Notes: generated by a model not told the origin, from the sequence alone. Positions 1-7,880 are shown, counted from the stretch's first letter. The stretch is DNA of 12,577 nucleotides from Trichloromonas sp034006665 (GCF_034006665.1 NZ_JAVESI010000062.1:1-12577); one strand, 5' to 3'. Made by a program: numbers and translations.

Positions 1-21
1 AATATATTCACTATAATTCAT
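1..21 (-). CDS. start of a further minus-strand gene, cut by the window edge
   Basis: An ATG lies on the minus strand at 21-19, two bases after the TAA stop of the large nuclease-ATPase gene. It opens a frame reading MNYSEYI up to the left edge. The tight spacing is like that between co-transcribed genes elsewhere in this window, so I infer a next gene in the same transcription unit. Only seven codons are visible. Nothing can be said about function, and a chance ATG in AT-rich DNA is possible. Confidence 0.4.
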
Positions 22-23
22 TT

Positions 24-3000
24 TTAATAATCTATTTTTAAATTCGAAATACCATTTTCATCTTTATTTACTTCTATTAGATAATCATAATTTAATGGGT
101 TAACGTGCTCAATAATAATAAGTTTATCAACTTCATTTTTAATTGAATCAACTAGACTAGTTAATAATTCTACGCTTCTTTCTACTAGTTTTCCAAATAG
201 TTCATCTAATAATATAATATTCGGTTTTGATTTATTATTAATCTTCCTTAATGCAATTTTTAATGCAATTGCACAGAATGTTCTTTCCATTCCACTAGAT
301 TCAATTGCATTTTGAGATATATCCATTCTAATATCATGTGATAGTTTAAGATTTAAGTTATCATCAAAGAATAAAGTAAAATCTACATCACTTAAAATAT
401 TATTAAGTTCTTGATTTATAATATGAATACTTTTCTTTAATAAGAAACTAGGTAATCCGTCTCTATGTACACACTTCATATAAGAATCCAATATTTCATC
501 TTGTTTTTTCTGTTTTTCGAATGTTTTTATATCATTTTTAAATTTTTGTATTTCAATATTTTTTGCATGAATATCTTTCTCAATATTATTTTTAATAGTA
601 TTAGTTTCTTTTATATTTTTTTCAATAGTATTAATTTTTAATGTTAATTTATCAATTTTTTCTTTTAATTCTTTATTTTTTTCTATCTTATGTAATTCTT
701 TATTATAATTATCTATTTGATTATTATACCTTTCAATTAAATTATTTGACTTTTCAATATCTAATTTAATTCTGTCTTCCAATTGAATAGATTCTTTTTT
801 CTTTTGGTATTTTTCTTCTTCTTCTTTTAATAATTTAACTTCATTATTTAATAAATCTAACTTATCATTTTCATCTTCAATTTCTCTATTAAGTTTTACT
901 TTATCATCTTCTAATCTTGATATTTCTAGTATAACTTCTGATTTATCTTCATTTAAAAATAATAATTTAGATTTTAAATCTAATGGATAATTATTATTTC
1001 TAATTAATTCAATAATCTTTTCTATTTCTTCATTATTTGATTTATATTCATTTATAAAAGATAATGTATTGTCAAATGATTCATTTAAATTATTATCAAA
1101 AGAATAATCTTTTTTAGAAATCATATCTAATTTATTATTTATTTCACCTATTTCATTTGTTAGTTCAGTTATCTTAACTTTTAAATCTTGAACTTTATCC
1201 ATTAAGTCTAACATTATTTTTCTATTGTCATTTATCTTAGAATTAACAACTTTTCTAGAATCATCATCCATGTGTCTATGACATGTAATACAAACATGAT
1301 CTAAACTTTCTATTAATGATGTGGTTTCTTGTTTAAGAGTTTTACCTTGTTCCATATAATTAGATACATCATTACTAAAATTATTTTTATCTATTTCTAA
1401 TTTATTAACTTTATCTTTTAAATCAGATTTATAATTAGTTATTTTAGAATTGAATTCATCTTTTAATTTATAGATTTTTGTATCATTATCACTAATTTTT
1501 ATTTTAAGATCAGTTATATAATCATTAACAATATCTTTAATATTAGAGTTTATTGTACTAACTTTATTATTAAGTTGTGATATTTTAATATCGAAATCTT
1601 TTAAATTTGATTTTTTTATTGATATAATATCTTTAATTTCTGATAATTTATCTGTTTTTTGAATTAATTCAGAGTTATCGTAATCTTTTATTTCTTCTTT
1701 TATTTCTTCAATCTTTTTTAATTGTAATTCTCTTTTATTTATTTTATCATTTTCTTCGTTAATATTTTTATTAACATCTTCTATATCAAAATTATATAGA
1801 CTTTCATCAATCTTTTCTAATGATTCTATTATTTTTTCTTTTTCTAATACTATTGATGGTTTACTATCTTCTAATATTTCTATATCATTATTAATATTTT
1901 CTAAATTTAATTCAATATCTATTTTTTCTAAATTTATTTCTTCAATTTTATCATTATGTGATTGAATATCAATACTAATTCTATTTTTAGTTATTTCTTT
2001 TCTATAATTTTTAAATTCTTCTAATTTTTTTTCAAAAATATCATAACCTGCATCTCTTGTTATAGAATCAATAAATACTGATCTATCAAGTGATAATAAT
2101 GAGTTTAAATTATCAGCATTTGTTAATACTAGTCTTATAAAATCATCAAAATCACCTATAGAATCATCAATAAGTTTTTGTGTATTTGTTCTTCTTTCTC
2201 CTGTTAATTTATTTTCTTCTGAAATATCGGTTCCTATATAATAATCAACATTAGATGAACATGATGATATTTCAGTTTTAGATTTATTCCATTTTCTTTC
2301 TGTTGTTCTTATAACAGTATATACTTCATCATTAATAGTTATAACAGCACCTCCATTACAATAATTTAAATCTCTCTTATTATTAATATATCTATTATCT
2401 CCATTTTTTTCTCTTTTAGTTGTAGTTGTAGTTTTTCCATAAAGAATATAAGATATAGCATCTAATATAGTTGTTTTTCCTTGTTGATTTATACCGTTTA
2501 TTTGTATAATACTACTAGTGTCCATTTTTGAAAAATCAACTTCAATATCATCGCCATAAGATTTAAAATTATTAAAAAATACTTTATCTATACCCCATGT
2601 AATGCCTTTATTTAATGATACATTTAATCTATCATTAATAATATCATCTATTTTTAATATTTCATCTATAAAATCTTTTTTATATCCATTTGTTTCTAAA
2701 TATTCAATAAATATATCTCTTTGGGTTGATGGATTTAATACATCTACTGATTCATTAATCATTTTAACACCAGATACATCAGTGTATATCGCATTCTTTT
2801 CAATTTTGATATTATTTATATGATGAGCATGTTTAAAATAATTTCTTAATTTTACTTCATTTTCGAAATTAATATTTGCACTAATATCATTCCATTTTAT
2901 CTTTATATTAGATAATGGGTTTAATAATTCATGTTCTAAATTAAGATTATTATAATCAGTACCTTCTTTTATTGTGAAATTTATATAATTATATGGATTT

Positions 3001-3704
3001 GGTAATTCTATATAATCAAATTTACTTAAACTTAAATCCCATAATAAGTACCCATGTGGTGATGTTGGTTCTCCAAAATCTTGACCAATTAAACTACCGG
3101 GATAAACGATTTTATCATCAAATACTTGATGTAGGTGTATATCACCGATCATACCAAAATCACCTTTTAAATCAGATGTTTTATATTTTTTATTTTTTAA
3201 TGGATAACCATTATGACCTTTACATCCTTGTATAGGATCATGATATAAATCTATATAAATTTTGGTGTTATCTTTAGTATGTTGGATATCATACCAAGGA
3301 TTTACTCCTTCTAAGTGATGATGAACTACCCATACAACATTATCATCAACATAAAAATCTGATTTATTGTAGTATATTATTTTTGGGTTATTTATAAGAG
3401 TGGTTATTGTTTCTACAACGTCTTTTCTTTTCTTTTGCTTTTTACGCATATCATGATTGCCCCTAATTATTATAACTTTATCAGTAAGTTGTGATAGTTT
3501 ATTTAGAAATTCTCCCATAAGAATTTCTGCTTCTCCTTCTAAATCAATAAAATCATGATATAAGTCACCAGCAATTACTATTCTATCTGGTTTTTGTTCT
3601 TCTAATTTTTTATATAATTTTTCAAATACTTCTCTATATTCGGCATGTCTTTCTGGATTTTTTCTGATATGGATGTCAGATAGATGCGCAACAATTTTAA
3701 TCAT
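24..3704 (-). CDS. fused SbcD-SbcC (Mre11-Rad50) DNA-end processing nuclease/ATPase
   Basis: One 1226-residue frame carries both halves of the Mre11-Rad50 complex, which in T4 are separate proteins (gp47 and gp46). Residues 1-320 are a calcineurin-like metallophosphoesterase: DIH (10-12), GD (46-47), RGNHD (81-85), HHH (128-130), GDIHLHQ (187-193), then YPGSLIGQDFGEP. Residues 325-365 may be the helical segment that docks on the coiled coil. The ATPase half begins near 372. Walker A is GINQQGKTT (404-412), with QQ where NGxGK(S/T) is usual. A long Lys/Glu/Asn-rich coiled coil follows (about 560-1075), interrupted near its middle by the zinc hook CITC (805-808). The C-terminal lobe has the signature SSGMER (1136-1141), Walker B IILLDE (1163-1168) and H-loop histidine 1200. 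Expected role: cytoplasmic ATP-dependent resection or trimming of DNA ends for phage recombination and replication. It is probably co-transcribed from the promoter before the 3783-4217 gene, since I see no promoter in the 78-nt gap. No frameshift or internal stop marks the junction. Confidence 0.95.
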   Translation of the reverse strand: MIKIVAHLSDIHIRKNPERHAEYREVFEKLYKKLEEQKPDRIVIAGDLYHDFIDLEGEAEILMGEFLNKLSQLTDKVIIIRGNHDMRKKQKKRKDVVETITTLINNPKIIYYNKSDFYVDDNVVWVVHHHLEGVNPWYDIQHTKDNTKIYIDLYHDPIQGCKGHNGYPLKNKKYKTSDLKGDFGMIGDIHLHQVFDDKIVYPGSLIGQDFGEPTSPHGYLLWDLSLSKFDYIELPNPYNYINFTIKEGTDYNNLNLEHELLNPLSNIKIKWNDISANINFENEVKLRNYFKHAHHINNIKIEKNAIYTDVSGVKMINESVDVLNPSTQRDIFIEYLETNGYKKDFIDEILKIDDIINDRLNVSLNKGITWGIDKVFFNNFKSYGDDIEVDFSKMDTSSIIQINGINQQGKTTILDAISYILYGKTTTTTKREKNGDNRYINNKRDLNYCNGGAVITINDEVYTVIRTTERKWNKSKTEISSCSSNVDYYIGTDISEENKLTGERRTNTQKLIDDSIGDFDDFIRLVLTNADNLNSLLSLDRSVFIDSITRDAGYDIFEKKLEEFKNYRKEITKNRISIDIQSHNDKIEEINLEKIDIELNLENINNDIEILEDSKPSIVLEKEKIIESLEKIDESLYNFDIEDVNKNINEENDKINKRELQLKKIEEIKEEIKDYDNSELIQKTDKLSEIKDIISIKKSNLKDFDIKISQLNNKVSTINSNIKDIVNDYITDLKIKISDNDTKIYKLKDEFNSKITNYKSDLKDKVNKLEIDKNNFSNDVSNYMEQGKTLKQETTSLIESLDHVCITCHRHMDDDSRKVVNSKINDNRKIMLDLMDKVQDLKVKITELTNEIGEINNKLDMISKKDYSFDNNLNESFDNTLSFINEYKSNNEEIEKIIELIRNNNYPLDLKSKLLFLNEDKSEVILEISRLEDDKVKLNREIEDENDKLDLLNNEVKLLKEEEEKYQKKKESIQLEDRIKLDIEKSNNLIERYNNQIDNYNKELHKIEKNKELKEKIDKLTLKINTIEKNIKETNTIKNNIEKDIHAKNIEIQKFKNDIKTFEKQKKQDEILDSYMKCVHRDGLPSFLLKKSIHIINQELNNILSDVDFTLFFDDNLNLKLSHDIRMDISQNAIESSGMERTFCAIALKIALRKINNKSKPNIILLDELFGKLVERSVELLTSLVDSIKNEVDKLIIIEHVNPLNYDYLIEVNKDENGISNLKIDY

Positions 3705-3782
3705 TCATACTACATTATTTTTTAATAATAATTATAGTATTAATGATTAAAATTGTTTATATGTAAATGAATTATTTATTAA

Positions 3783-4217
3783 CTATACTACTTTTCTCAT
3801 TTTACTAGGATCTTTTCCCATTTTTCTGAAAATTTCATCAAGTTCAAGTTTTTTGGATTTTTCTTTATCTTTTCTTTCTTTTTCTTTCTTTCTGATTCTA
3901 AGTTCCTGAATATTTGATTCCACGTCTCTTTTTGATATAATATCAATTACAACTTGTCTTAAGTCTAATTCTGACAAAGTGTTATATTCATTTACTACTT
4001 CCTCTTGAATTTTAGAATAGTCTGATAAGGTATAGTGTTCATCACCTAAAATATACCTTATGTTTGCTGCTTGCATATTAAGAGAAGCTTTTGTAGAACC
4101 AATTATACAAGTAGATAATTCTTCTTCATCTTTAACAGGTAGGGAGTTTAGGTTATACTTGACATAGTAGAGAGTTAAAATTGCATCTTCTTTATTCCAT
4201 TTGTGAAGTCTAGACAT
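3783..4217 (-). CDS. small hypothetical protein, possibly DNA-binding, upstream of the nuclease fusion
   Basis: A 144-residue soluble protein that I cannot place with certainty. The N-terminal part (7-85) begins KWNKEDAILTLYYVKY and contains GSTKASLNMQAANIRYILG (40-58), followed by LSDYSKIQEEVVNEY. This Trp-x-x-Glu-Asp start, with a central Ser-Leu-x-Met-x-x-Ala-Asn-x-x-Tyr helix, resembles helical regions I associate with small DNA-binding or endonuclease-associated proteins; that is an impression, not a proven family match. Residues 100-125 are a highly charged Lys/Arg/Glu helix (RIRKKEKERKDKEKSKK), and the tail is basic. It has a clear host-type promoter 23 nt upstream of its ATG and is the first gene of the unit containing the SbcD-SbcC fusion. 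Early expression and a role in nucleic acid metabolism are therefore plausible. Confidence 0.8.
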   Translation of the reverse strand: MSRLHKWNKEDAILTLYYVKYNLNSLPVKDEEELSTCIIGSTKASLNMQAANIRYILGDEHYTLSDYSKIQEEVVNEYNTLSELDLRQVVIDIISKRDVESNIQELRIRKKEKERKDKEKSKKLELDEIFRKMGKDPSKMRKVV

Positions 4218-4240
4218 AATTTTATATTTAAATTAGAATA

Positions 4241-4272
4241 CAAATATAAATTAATTAATTGTATTAAACAAA
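4241..4272 (-). promoter_or_regulatory. Bacteroidota sigma-A promoter for the 4217 gene and nuclease fusion
   Basis: On the minus strand a -33 box TTTG (4272-4269) is followed after 20 nt by the -7 box TATATTTG (4248-4241), matching the Bacteroidota consensus TTTG / TAnnTTTG. The box ends 23 nt before the ATG at 4217. The same boxes with the same 20-nt spacing occur before two other minus-strand genes in the window, which makes chance unlikely. Confidence 0.8.
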
Positions 4273-4294
4273 TATTTTTTAATATTTATGATAA

Positions 4295-4334
4295 ATATGA
4301 TAATTTATTTTTAATATGATAATTTATTTTTAAT
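4295..4334. repeat. 19-bp tandem repeat, about two copies, in the divergent intergenic region
   Basis: A 21-base string starting ATATGATAATTTATTTTTAA occurs at 4295-4315 and again at 4314-4334. This makes a tandem repeat of period 19 with just over two perfect copies and a degraded start of a third. It lies between the divergent genes starting at 4217 and 4365. It could be an operator pair or simply replication slippage in AT-rich DNA. Confidence 0.7.
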
Positions 4335-4364
4335 ATATAATAAAAATGAAAAAAATAATAATTT

Positions 4365-4832
4365 ATGAAAATTAAAGGAAAACAAATAGCAGATGCTACT
4401 ATAACACAAAATAATCTTGCAATAACAACAGAATCAATAACTGATCCAACTCATGTTACTACAAAAGAGTATGTAGAGAATGCAATAGATAGTGGATTAA
4501 CTAGTTTATCATATTCAAGTGATGATTTAAATTTAACATCAAATATAACACAATCCGGAACAACTAGTTTAGCAACAAATCAATCTGTGACTAATATTCC
4601 ACAATGTGGTATTAGGGTTTATGTTAATGGTGTTGAAGTTAATGTAGGTACACATAACGGATGTTATTGTGCATTTTCTGGTGATTCTGGTTTATCATTT
4701 AGATCATTTGGGCAAGAAGAACAAGGTGATCAATTATATTGGAATACTAATATAGGAGTTGTTGATGCTCCATTTCAATTATCATCTGATGACGATATAG
4801 ATTTTGTATATTTAACATTAGATTTATTGTAA
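4365..4832 (+). CDS. virion structural protein, tail-fibre or decoration type
   Basis: A 155-residue protein with the composition of a phage appendage protein: rich in Thr, Ser, Asn and Gly, with few charged residues outside the ends. The N-terminus (1-40) reads MKIKGKQIADATITQNNLAI and then VTTKEYVENAID. The ADATIT and TTKEYV elements are typical of the N-terminal parts of phage fibre and baseplate-associated proteins. The middle (55-80) is a run of Ser/Thr/Asn beta-like residues. The C-terminal half has a compact domain with IRVYVNGVEVNVG (83-95), two Cys in GCYCAF (99-104), QGDQLYWN (120-127) and a closing DDIDFVYLTLDLL. I infer a small trimeric fibre tip or surface decoration protein; the receptor is unknown. 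The upstream region has no host-type promoter, consistent with late expression. Its last 9 nt overlap the end of the convergent ORF 4824-5045. Confidence 0.8.
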   Translation: MKIKGKQIADATITQNNLAITTESITDPTHVTTKEYVENAIDSGLTSLSYSSDDLNLTSNITQSGTTSLATNQSVTNIPQCGIRVYVNGVEVNVGTHNGCYCAFSGDSGLSFRSFGQEEQGDQLYWNTNIGVVDAPFQLSSDDDIDFVYLTLDLL

Positions 4833-5045
4833 TACATCACCATCTATATTATCATTATCCATATCATCATTATAATATAAATTATTAGTATTTATTACAT
4901 CATTTATATTATTTATATTATCAGATTCAAAATACCCATTTGTATTTGTATTTGTTGATGAATTAGTATATTCTATATATGGGTTTACTAATATTTCATT
5001 TGTAGTTATATCCCATAATAATCTATATTTTTTTGTTAATATCAT
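4824..5045 (-). CDS. small hypothetical acidic protein
   Basis: A 73-residue frame, convergent with the structural gene (9-nt overlap of the 3' ends) and divergent from the 5095 gene. The N-terminal third (KKYRLLWDITTNEILVNPYIEY, quoted in parts: KKYRLLWDITT, NEILVNPYIEY) looks like ordinary folded protein. Residues 28-73 are low-complexity Asn/Asp/Thr and may be disordered. It fills a stretch that would otherwise be a 262-nt gap, and no alternative frame covers it. No SD or clear promoter is visible, and Asn/Asp-rich frames arise easily in AT-rich DNA, so its reality is only moderately likely. Confidence 0.5.
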   Translation of the reverse strand: MILTKKYRLLWDITTNEILVNPYIEYTNSSTNTNTNGYFESDNINNINDVINTNNLYYNDDMDNDNIDGDVLQ

Positions 5046-5049
5046 TTTA

Positions 5050-5087
5050 CATTTTATATTTTTAATATATATTAAAAATATAAAATG
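5050..5087. repeat. 38-bp perfect palindrome between divergent starts
   Basis: The sequence from 5050 (CATTTTAT...) to 5087 (...ATAAAATG) equals its own reverse complement over 38 bases and is all A/T apart from the terminal C and G. It lies between the ATG of the minus-strand ORF (5045) and the ATG of the 615-residue gene (5095). A longer alternative pairing also exists between ATATCATTTT (5039-5048) and AAAATGATAT (5082-5091). Possible roles are a bidirectional promoter, a dimeric operator, or a cruciform or hairpin in the leader; the sequence does not decide. Confidence 0.75.
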
Positions 5088-5094
5088 ATATTAT

Positions 5095-6942
5095 ATGTTA
5101 TACTTAAAGGATTATAATTTATTTGTTAATGAAAATTTACAGCAAGCAAAATCTATAATTAATAGAAAACTTTCAGATTTTGAAAAACTTAAAGAATTAG
5201 TTGGTAAAAATATTGGATATATTGGAAAATTAACCGATTATTTATTTAATGAAAATGTACCTTATATTGAATTAGAAAATTTATATAAAGATTTAATTAA
5301 TTTAAGAGATAAATCATATCAACTAGATATTAATAAATTAAAATATGAACAGGTTGTAGACAAAATACAAGAAACAAAAAATAAAATAACAATTAATCAA
5401 TTTATTAAAGAATTACCATCTGAACAAAAACAAATTATTAAAAATATTTTAGATAAAAAAGATGAATATTATGCATCTACTTCAACAATAGATAGTATTA
5501 AAATTCTTATTATAAAAATAATGCAAAAGGAAAATATTAATACCTTTATTTCTAAAATATCAAGATATAAAGATAATAAATCATTAATTAATGCAATGAA
5601 ATTATTTTCAAAAGATTCAATGAATGATATAAATGAGATTAAAAATAAATTAAGTGAATTAACTAGTACTAGTATAGTTTTTGAAAATGATAATATAATG
5701 ATACTTAATATTAAAGATCATAATGATATTAAAATATTAGGAAGTGATACATCATGGTGTATAGTGCCTTCTGAAAGTACTTGGAATAGTTATACAAAGA
5801 GTAGATATCAATTTATTTTGTATAATAAAAATAAAGATGAATATGATGTTAAGTTTAAAATTGGATTTACTTTAAATGTGGATGGTAGTATACATGCTGC
5901 TCATGATGTGTTAGATGTATCATCATCATCACAATTAAGAGAAATAATATCATCTAACAATATTGATTTTATAGACTTAATCCCTGTAAAATTTAATACA
6001 GATGATTTTGATTTTTCAACAATAAATAGGAGAACTCCTGTTAAAACAATAAAAAAGATATCAATAAGAATTAAAAAAGATAAAATACCGGTATTAATAA
6101 AATCAATATTAGATAATAATATTGGGGCAAAAACAACTAAATCAGAGATATTTTATAGTTTAATTAAAAAATATTTTAATGATCATGAATATTTTGTTTA
6201 TAATGATATAATTAAAATAGATAGTAGACTAAAAGATTATTTTACAGTTAGTACACCTAGAAGATTAATTAATTATATAGATATAAATATATTTGATGGT
6301 AAAGAAACAGAAAATAAAATTAAAATCGCATTTGAAAAGATATTATCAGATGATTTAATAGTTAATGGAATTGTACCAAATTTTTATAGATTATATTCTG
6401 ATATTAGTACCGAAACAATAAAAATTATATCAGATAGATTAAATAAAATATATGAATCTGATTTGTATAAAAAATTAAAAAATATAAACGGTGTTAAATA
6501 TCCATTAAATTTTGAAATTAATATGTTATTATTTAATCAACATTTGAATAGAACTACTAAAAATTATGAACAGATATTAAATAAAGTTAAAAACGATAGA
6601 CACATTATGTTTTATAATAGAAAATTTCTAGACATACCGGTCGATTTAAATGATATAAAAAACAATTTTTATGATTCTGATTTAATGGAAATTATACCAA
6701 AAATTATCAAAAAAGATTATCCAGAACCAATTGTTTATATCGATAGAAACCTTGCTAGAGCAAATAAATTGGTTGATCATTTAGATGGATATAAAATTAC
6801 ATTTTTAATGACAAAACAAACTTTAAAAAATATATCTACATCAGTAGATTCTAAATTATTACAATTAATTAAAAAAATTCCAAGAAACGCTAGAACTAAT
6901 TCAGTATATACCGATGATAATATATCTATAAAAGTAGTTTAA
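5095..6942 (+). CDS. large protein with capsid-targeting-like N-terminus and GSDTSWCI motif; candidate internal head protein
   Basis: A 615-residue Lys/Asn/Ile-rich soluble protein with no membrane segment. It begins MLYLKDYNLFVNEN, matching the pattern of five other proteins here (K-x-[FY]-x-x-F-[ILV]-x-E) and resembling the T4 capsid-targeting peptide. Residues 15-190 are mostly helical and charged. A compact central domain contains GSDTSWCIVPSES (216-228), TWNSYT (229-234), YQFILYNKN (238-246) and KIGFTLNVDGSIHAAHD (255-271). This 'TxWCI ... W..Y ... F.L ... K.G.T' arrangement is one I associate with uncharacterised large-phage proteins; I know of no demonstrated function. The remaining 340 residues have no motif I recognise. 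The ATG at 5095 is chosen because the upstream ATG at 5085 is out of frame and stops within 11 codons. The gene ends in a strong terminator. By analogy it may be packed in the head and injected. Confidence 0.85.
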   Translation: MLYLKDYNLFVNENLQQAKSIINRKLSDFEKLKELVGKNIGYIGKLTDYLFNENVPYIELENLYKDLINLRDKSYQLDINKLKYEQVVDKIQETKNKITINQFIKELPSEQKQIIKNILDKKDEYYASTSTIDSIKILIIKIMQKENINTFISKISRYKDNKSLINAMKLFSKDSMNDINEIKNKLSELTSTSIVFENDNIMILNIKDHNDIKILGSDTSWCIVPSESTWNSYTKSRYQFILYNKNKDEYDVKFKIGFTLNVDGSIHAAHDVLDVSSSSQLREIISSNNIDFIDLIPVKFNTDDFDFSTINRRTPVKTIKKISIRIKKDKIPVLIKSILDNNIGAKTTKSEIFYSLIKKYFNDHEYFVYNDIIKIDSRLKDYFTVSTPRRLINYIDINIFDGKETENKIKIAFEKILSDDLIVNGIVPNFYRLYSDISTETIKIISDRLNKIYESDLYKKLKNINGVKYPLNFEINMLLFNQHLNRTTKNYEQILNKVKNDRHIMFYNRKFLDIPVDLNDIKNNFYDSDLMEIIPKIIKKDYPEPIVYIDRNLARANKLVDHLDGYKITFLMTKQTLKNISTSVDSKLLQLIKKIPRNARTNSVYTDDNISIKVV

Positions 6943-6977
6943 AAAATAAAGGAGTTAAATTAACTCCTTTATTTTTT
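6941..6977. terminator. bidirectional intrinsic terminator
   Basis: An 18-bp perfect inverted repeat (6941-6958 and 6960-6977) is centred on A6959. The core is GGAGTTAA / TTAACTCC, flanked by AAAAAATAAA on the left and TTTATTTTTT on the right, so a U-tract follows the GC-containing stem in either direction. It sits between the convergent genes ending at 6942 and 6955. The stop and last codons of the minus-strand gene lie inside the hairpin. Confidence 0.92.
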
Positions 6978-7338
6978 TAATTTTTAATGTTCTATATACC
7001 AACTGAGGTTGATTATTTATATCTAGAATTTCAGATAATTTTAATCTTCCTTTATCTTTATTATACCACCCATCTCTTGGAAATGGTGAATCTGTAAGTT
7101 TGTTTTTTGATAGTAATGATAATATATATCTCTTTTTTGGTTTTTTGATTGTACCAACATCATATCTACTAATTAAATTATTCCAATCTCCTTTACCCAA
7201 ACCACTTTTGATTTTTCTTTTATTAAATGTTAATAGTAAACTATTATCTGGTTTAAGATATAATTGAGCATAAACAATAATTGTATCATATTCCCATGAC
7301 CAATAACTTTCATTTGTACCTAATAAAATACTATTCAT
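6955..7338 (-). CDS. hypothetical protein
   Basis: A 127-residue basic soluble protein that I do not recognise. It starts MNSILLGTNESYWSWEYDTI, has a beta-like stretch VYAQLYLKPDNSLLLTFNKRK (given in parts: VYAQLYLK, NSLLLTFNKRK; about 22-42), a Gly-Lys region SGLGKGDWNNL (45-55), then PFPRDGWYNKDKGRLKLSEIL (PFPRDGWYN near 85-93) and a Lys/Ile-rich tail. There is no signal peptide or membrane helix. It lies 15 nt downstream of the two-TM protein gene on the same strand and is probably co-transcribed with it from the promoter at 7849-7880. Its 3' end runs into the shared terminator hairpin. Confidence 0.75.
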   Translation of the reverse strand: MNSILLGTNESYWSWEYDTIIVYAQLYLKPDNSLLLTFNKRKIKSGLGKGDWNNLISRYDVGTIKKPKKRYILSLLSKNKLTDSPFPRDGWYNKDKGRLKLSEILDINNQPQLVYRTLKIKKIKELI

Positions 7339-7353
7339 AATTATATTATTTGG

Positions 7354-7815
7354 TTAGTTTACTTTATAATCTTCTAGATAATCGGTTGCGATTTTTTTAA
7401 TTCCTTCTTTATCTGACATATAACACATACCCTTATGTAAACCATTAAGAAATGCTTTATCTACTTCACTTATTAAACACTTTTCAAAAATGAATTGTGA
7501 TTTTTTATTATCACCATTTAGTAAATATTGAATTCCTCTAGCTAAATGGTTAGATTGTCTTTTTCTTTTAAGTTGTCTTTTATAAATTGATAAATCAGCA
7601 CTATGCCACATATAAACAACCCAACTACTAATTAATAAAATAAATGATATACCATTTATTAATAAAAAATATGATACGTCATTTCCTGTTCTTGTATTAA
7701 TTACGATATTTAATATATTAAAAGTAATTAAAGATAATAGTATAAAAATTGATACTACAAAAAGTATAGTAGTTCTTCTTTTTGTTCGATTTTTTAAATT
7801 TCTATTGTATTCCAT
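7354..7815 (-). CDS. two-TM membrane protein with soluble helical tail
   Basis: A 153-residue predicted inner-membrane protein of unknown function. A basic N-terminus (RNLKNRTKRR) precedes TM1 (about 17-39, ILFVVSIFILLSLITFNILN). A short polar loop (40-47) leads to TM2 (about 48-69, SYFLLINGISFILLISSWVV). The positive-inside rule puts both ends in the cytoplasm. The tail has a strongly basic segment (79-87, KRQLKRKRQ), then helices (ARGIQYLLNGDNKKSQFIF, then EVDKAFLNGLHKGMCYM) with the look of one or two degenerate TPR-like hairpins. It is the first gene behind a host-type promoter, so early expression at the host membrane is likely. Superinfection exclusion or host takeover would suit such a protein, but this is inference only. 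Confidence 0.8.
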   Translation of the reverse strand: MEYNRNLKNRTKRRTTILFVVSIFILLSLITFNILNIVINTRTGNDVSYFLLINGISFILLISSWVVYMWHSADLSIYKRQLKRKRQSNHLARGIQYLLNGDNKKSQFIFEKCLISEVDKAFLNGLHKGMCYMSDKEGIKKIATDYLEDYKVN

Positions 7816-7848
7816 ATTATTAAGTTTAATAGGTTACGAATTAAAGTA

Positions 7849-7880
7849 CAAAAATAAGTATAATATTTCAAATATCCAAA
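7849..7880 (-). promoter_or_regulatory. Bacteroidota sigma-A promoter for the 7815 gene
   Basis: On the minus strand TTTG (7880-7877), then 20 nt, then TATTTTTG (7856-7849), matching TTTG / TAnnTTTG. The -7 box ends 33 nt before the ATG at 7815. It partly overlaps the end of the upstream gene, whose stop is at 7881. It probably drives 7815-7354 and 7338-6955. Confidence 0.78.

Noticed and set aside
2602..2823. Plus-strand 73-codon open frame inside the nuclease gene
   Set aside because: Lies opposite the junction region of the SbcD-SbcC fusion; low-complexity Ser/Ile/Phe product with no promoter or neighbour; an antisense shadow.
2993..3235. Plus-strand 80-codon open frame
   Set aside because: Opposite strongly conserved phosphoesterase motifs of the fusion protein; no independent support.
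4365..4394. MKIKGKQIAD as another targeting-like peptide
   Set aside because: Lacks the aromatic-x-x-F-[IL]-x-E part; it matches the N-terminal pattern of phage fibre-type proteins instead.
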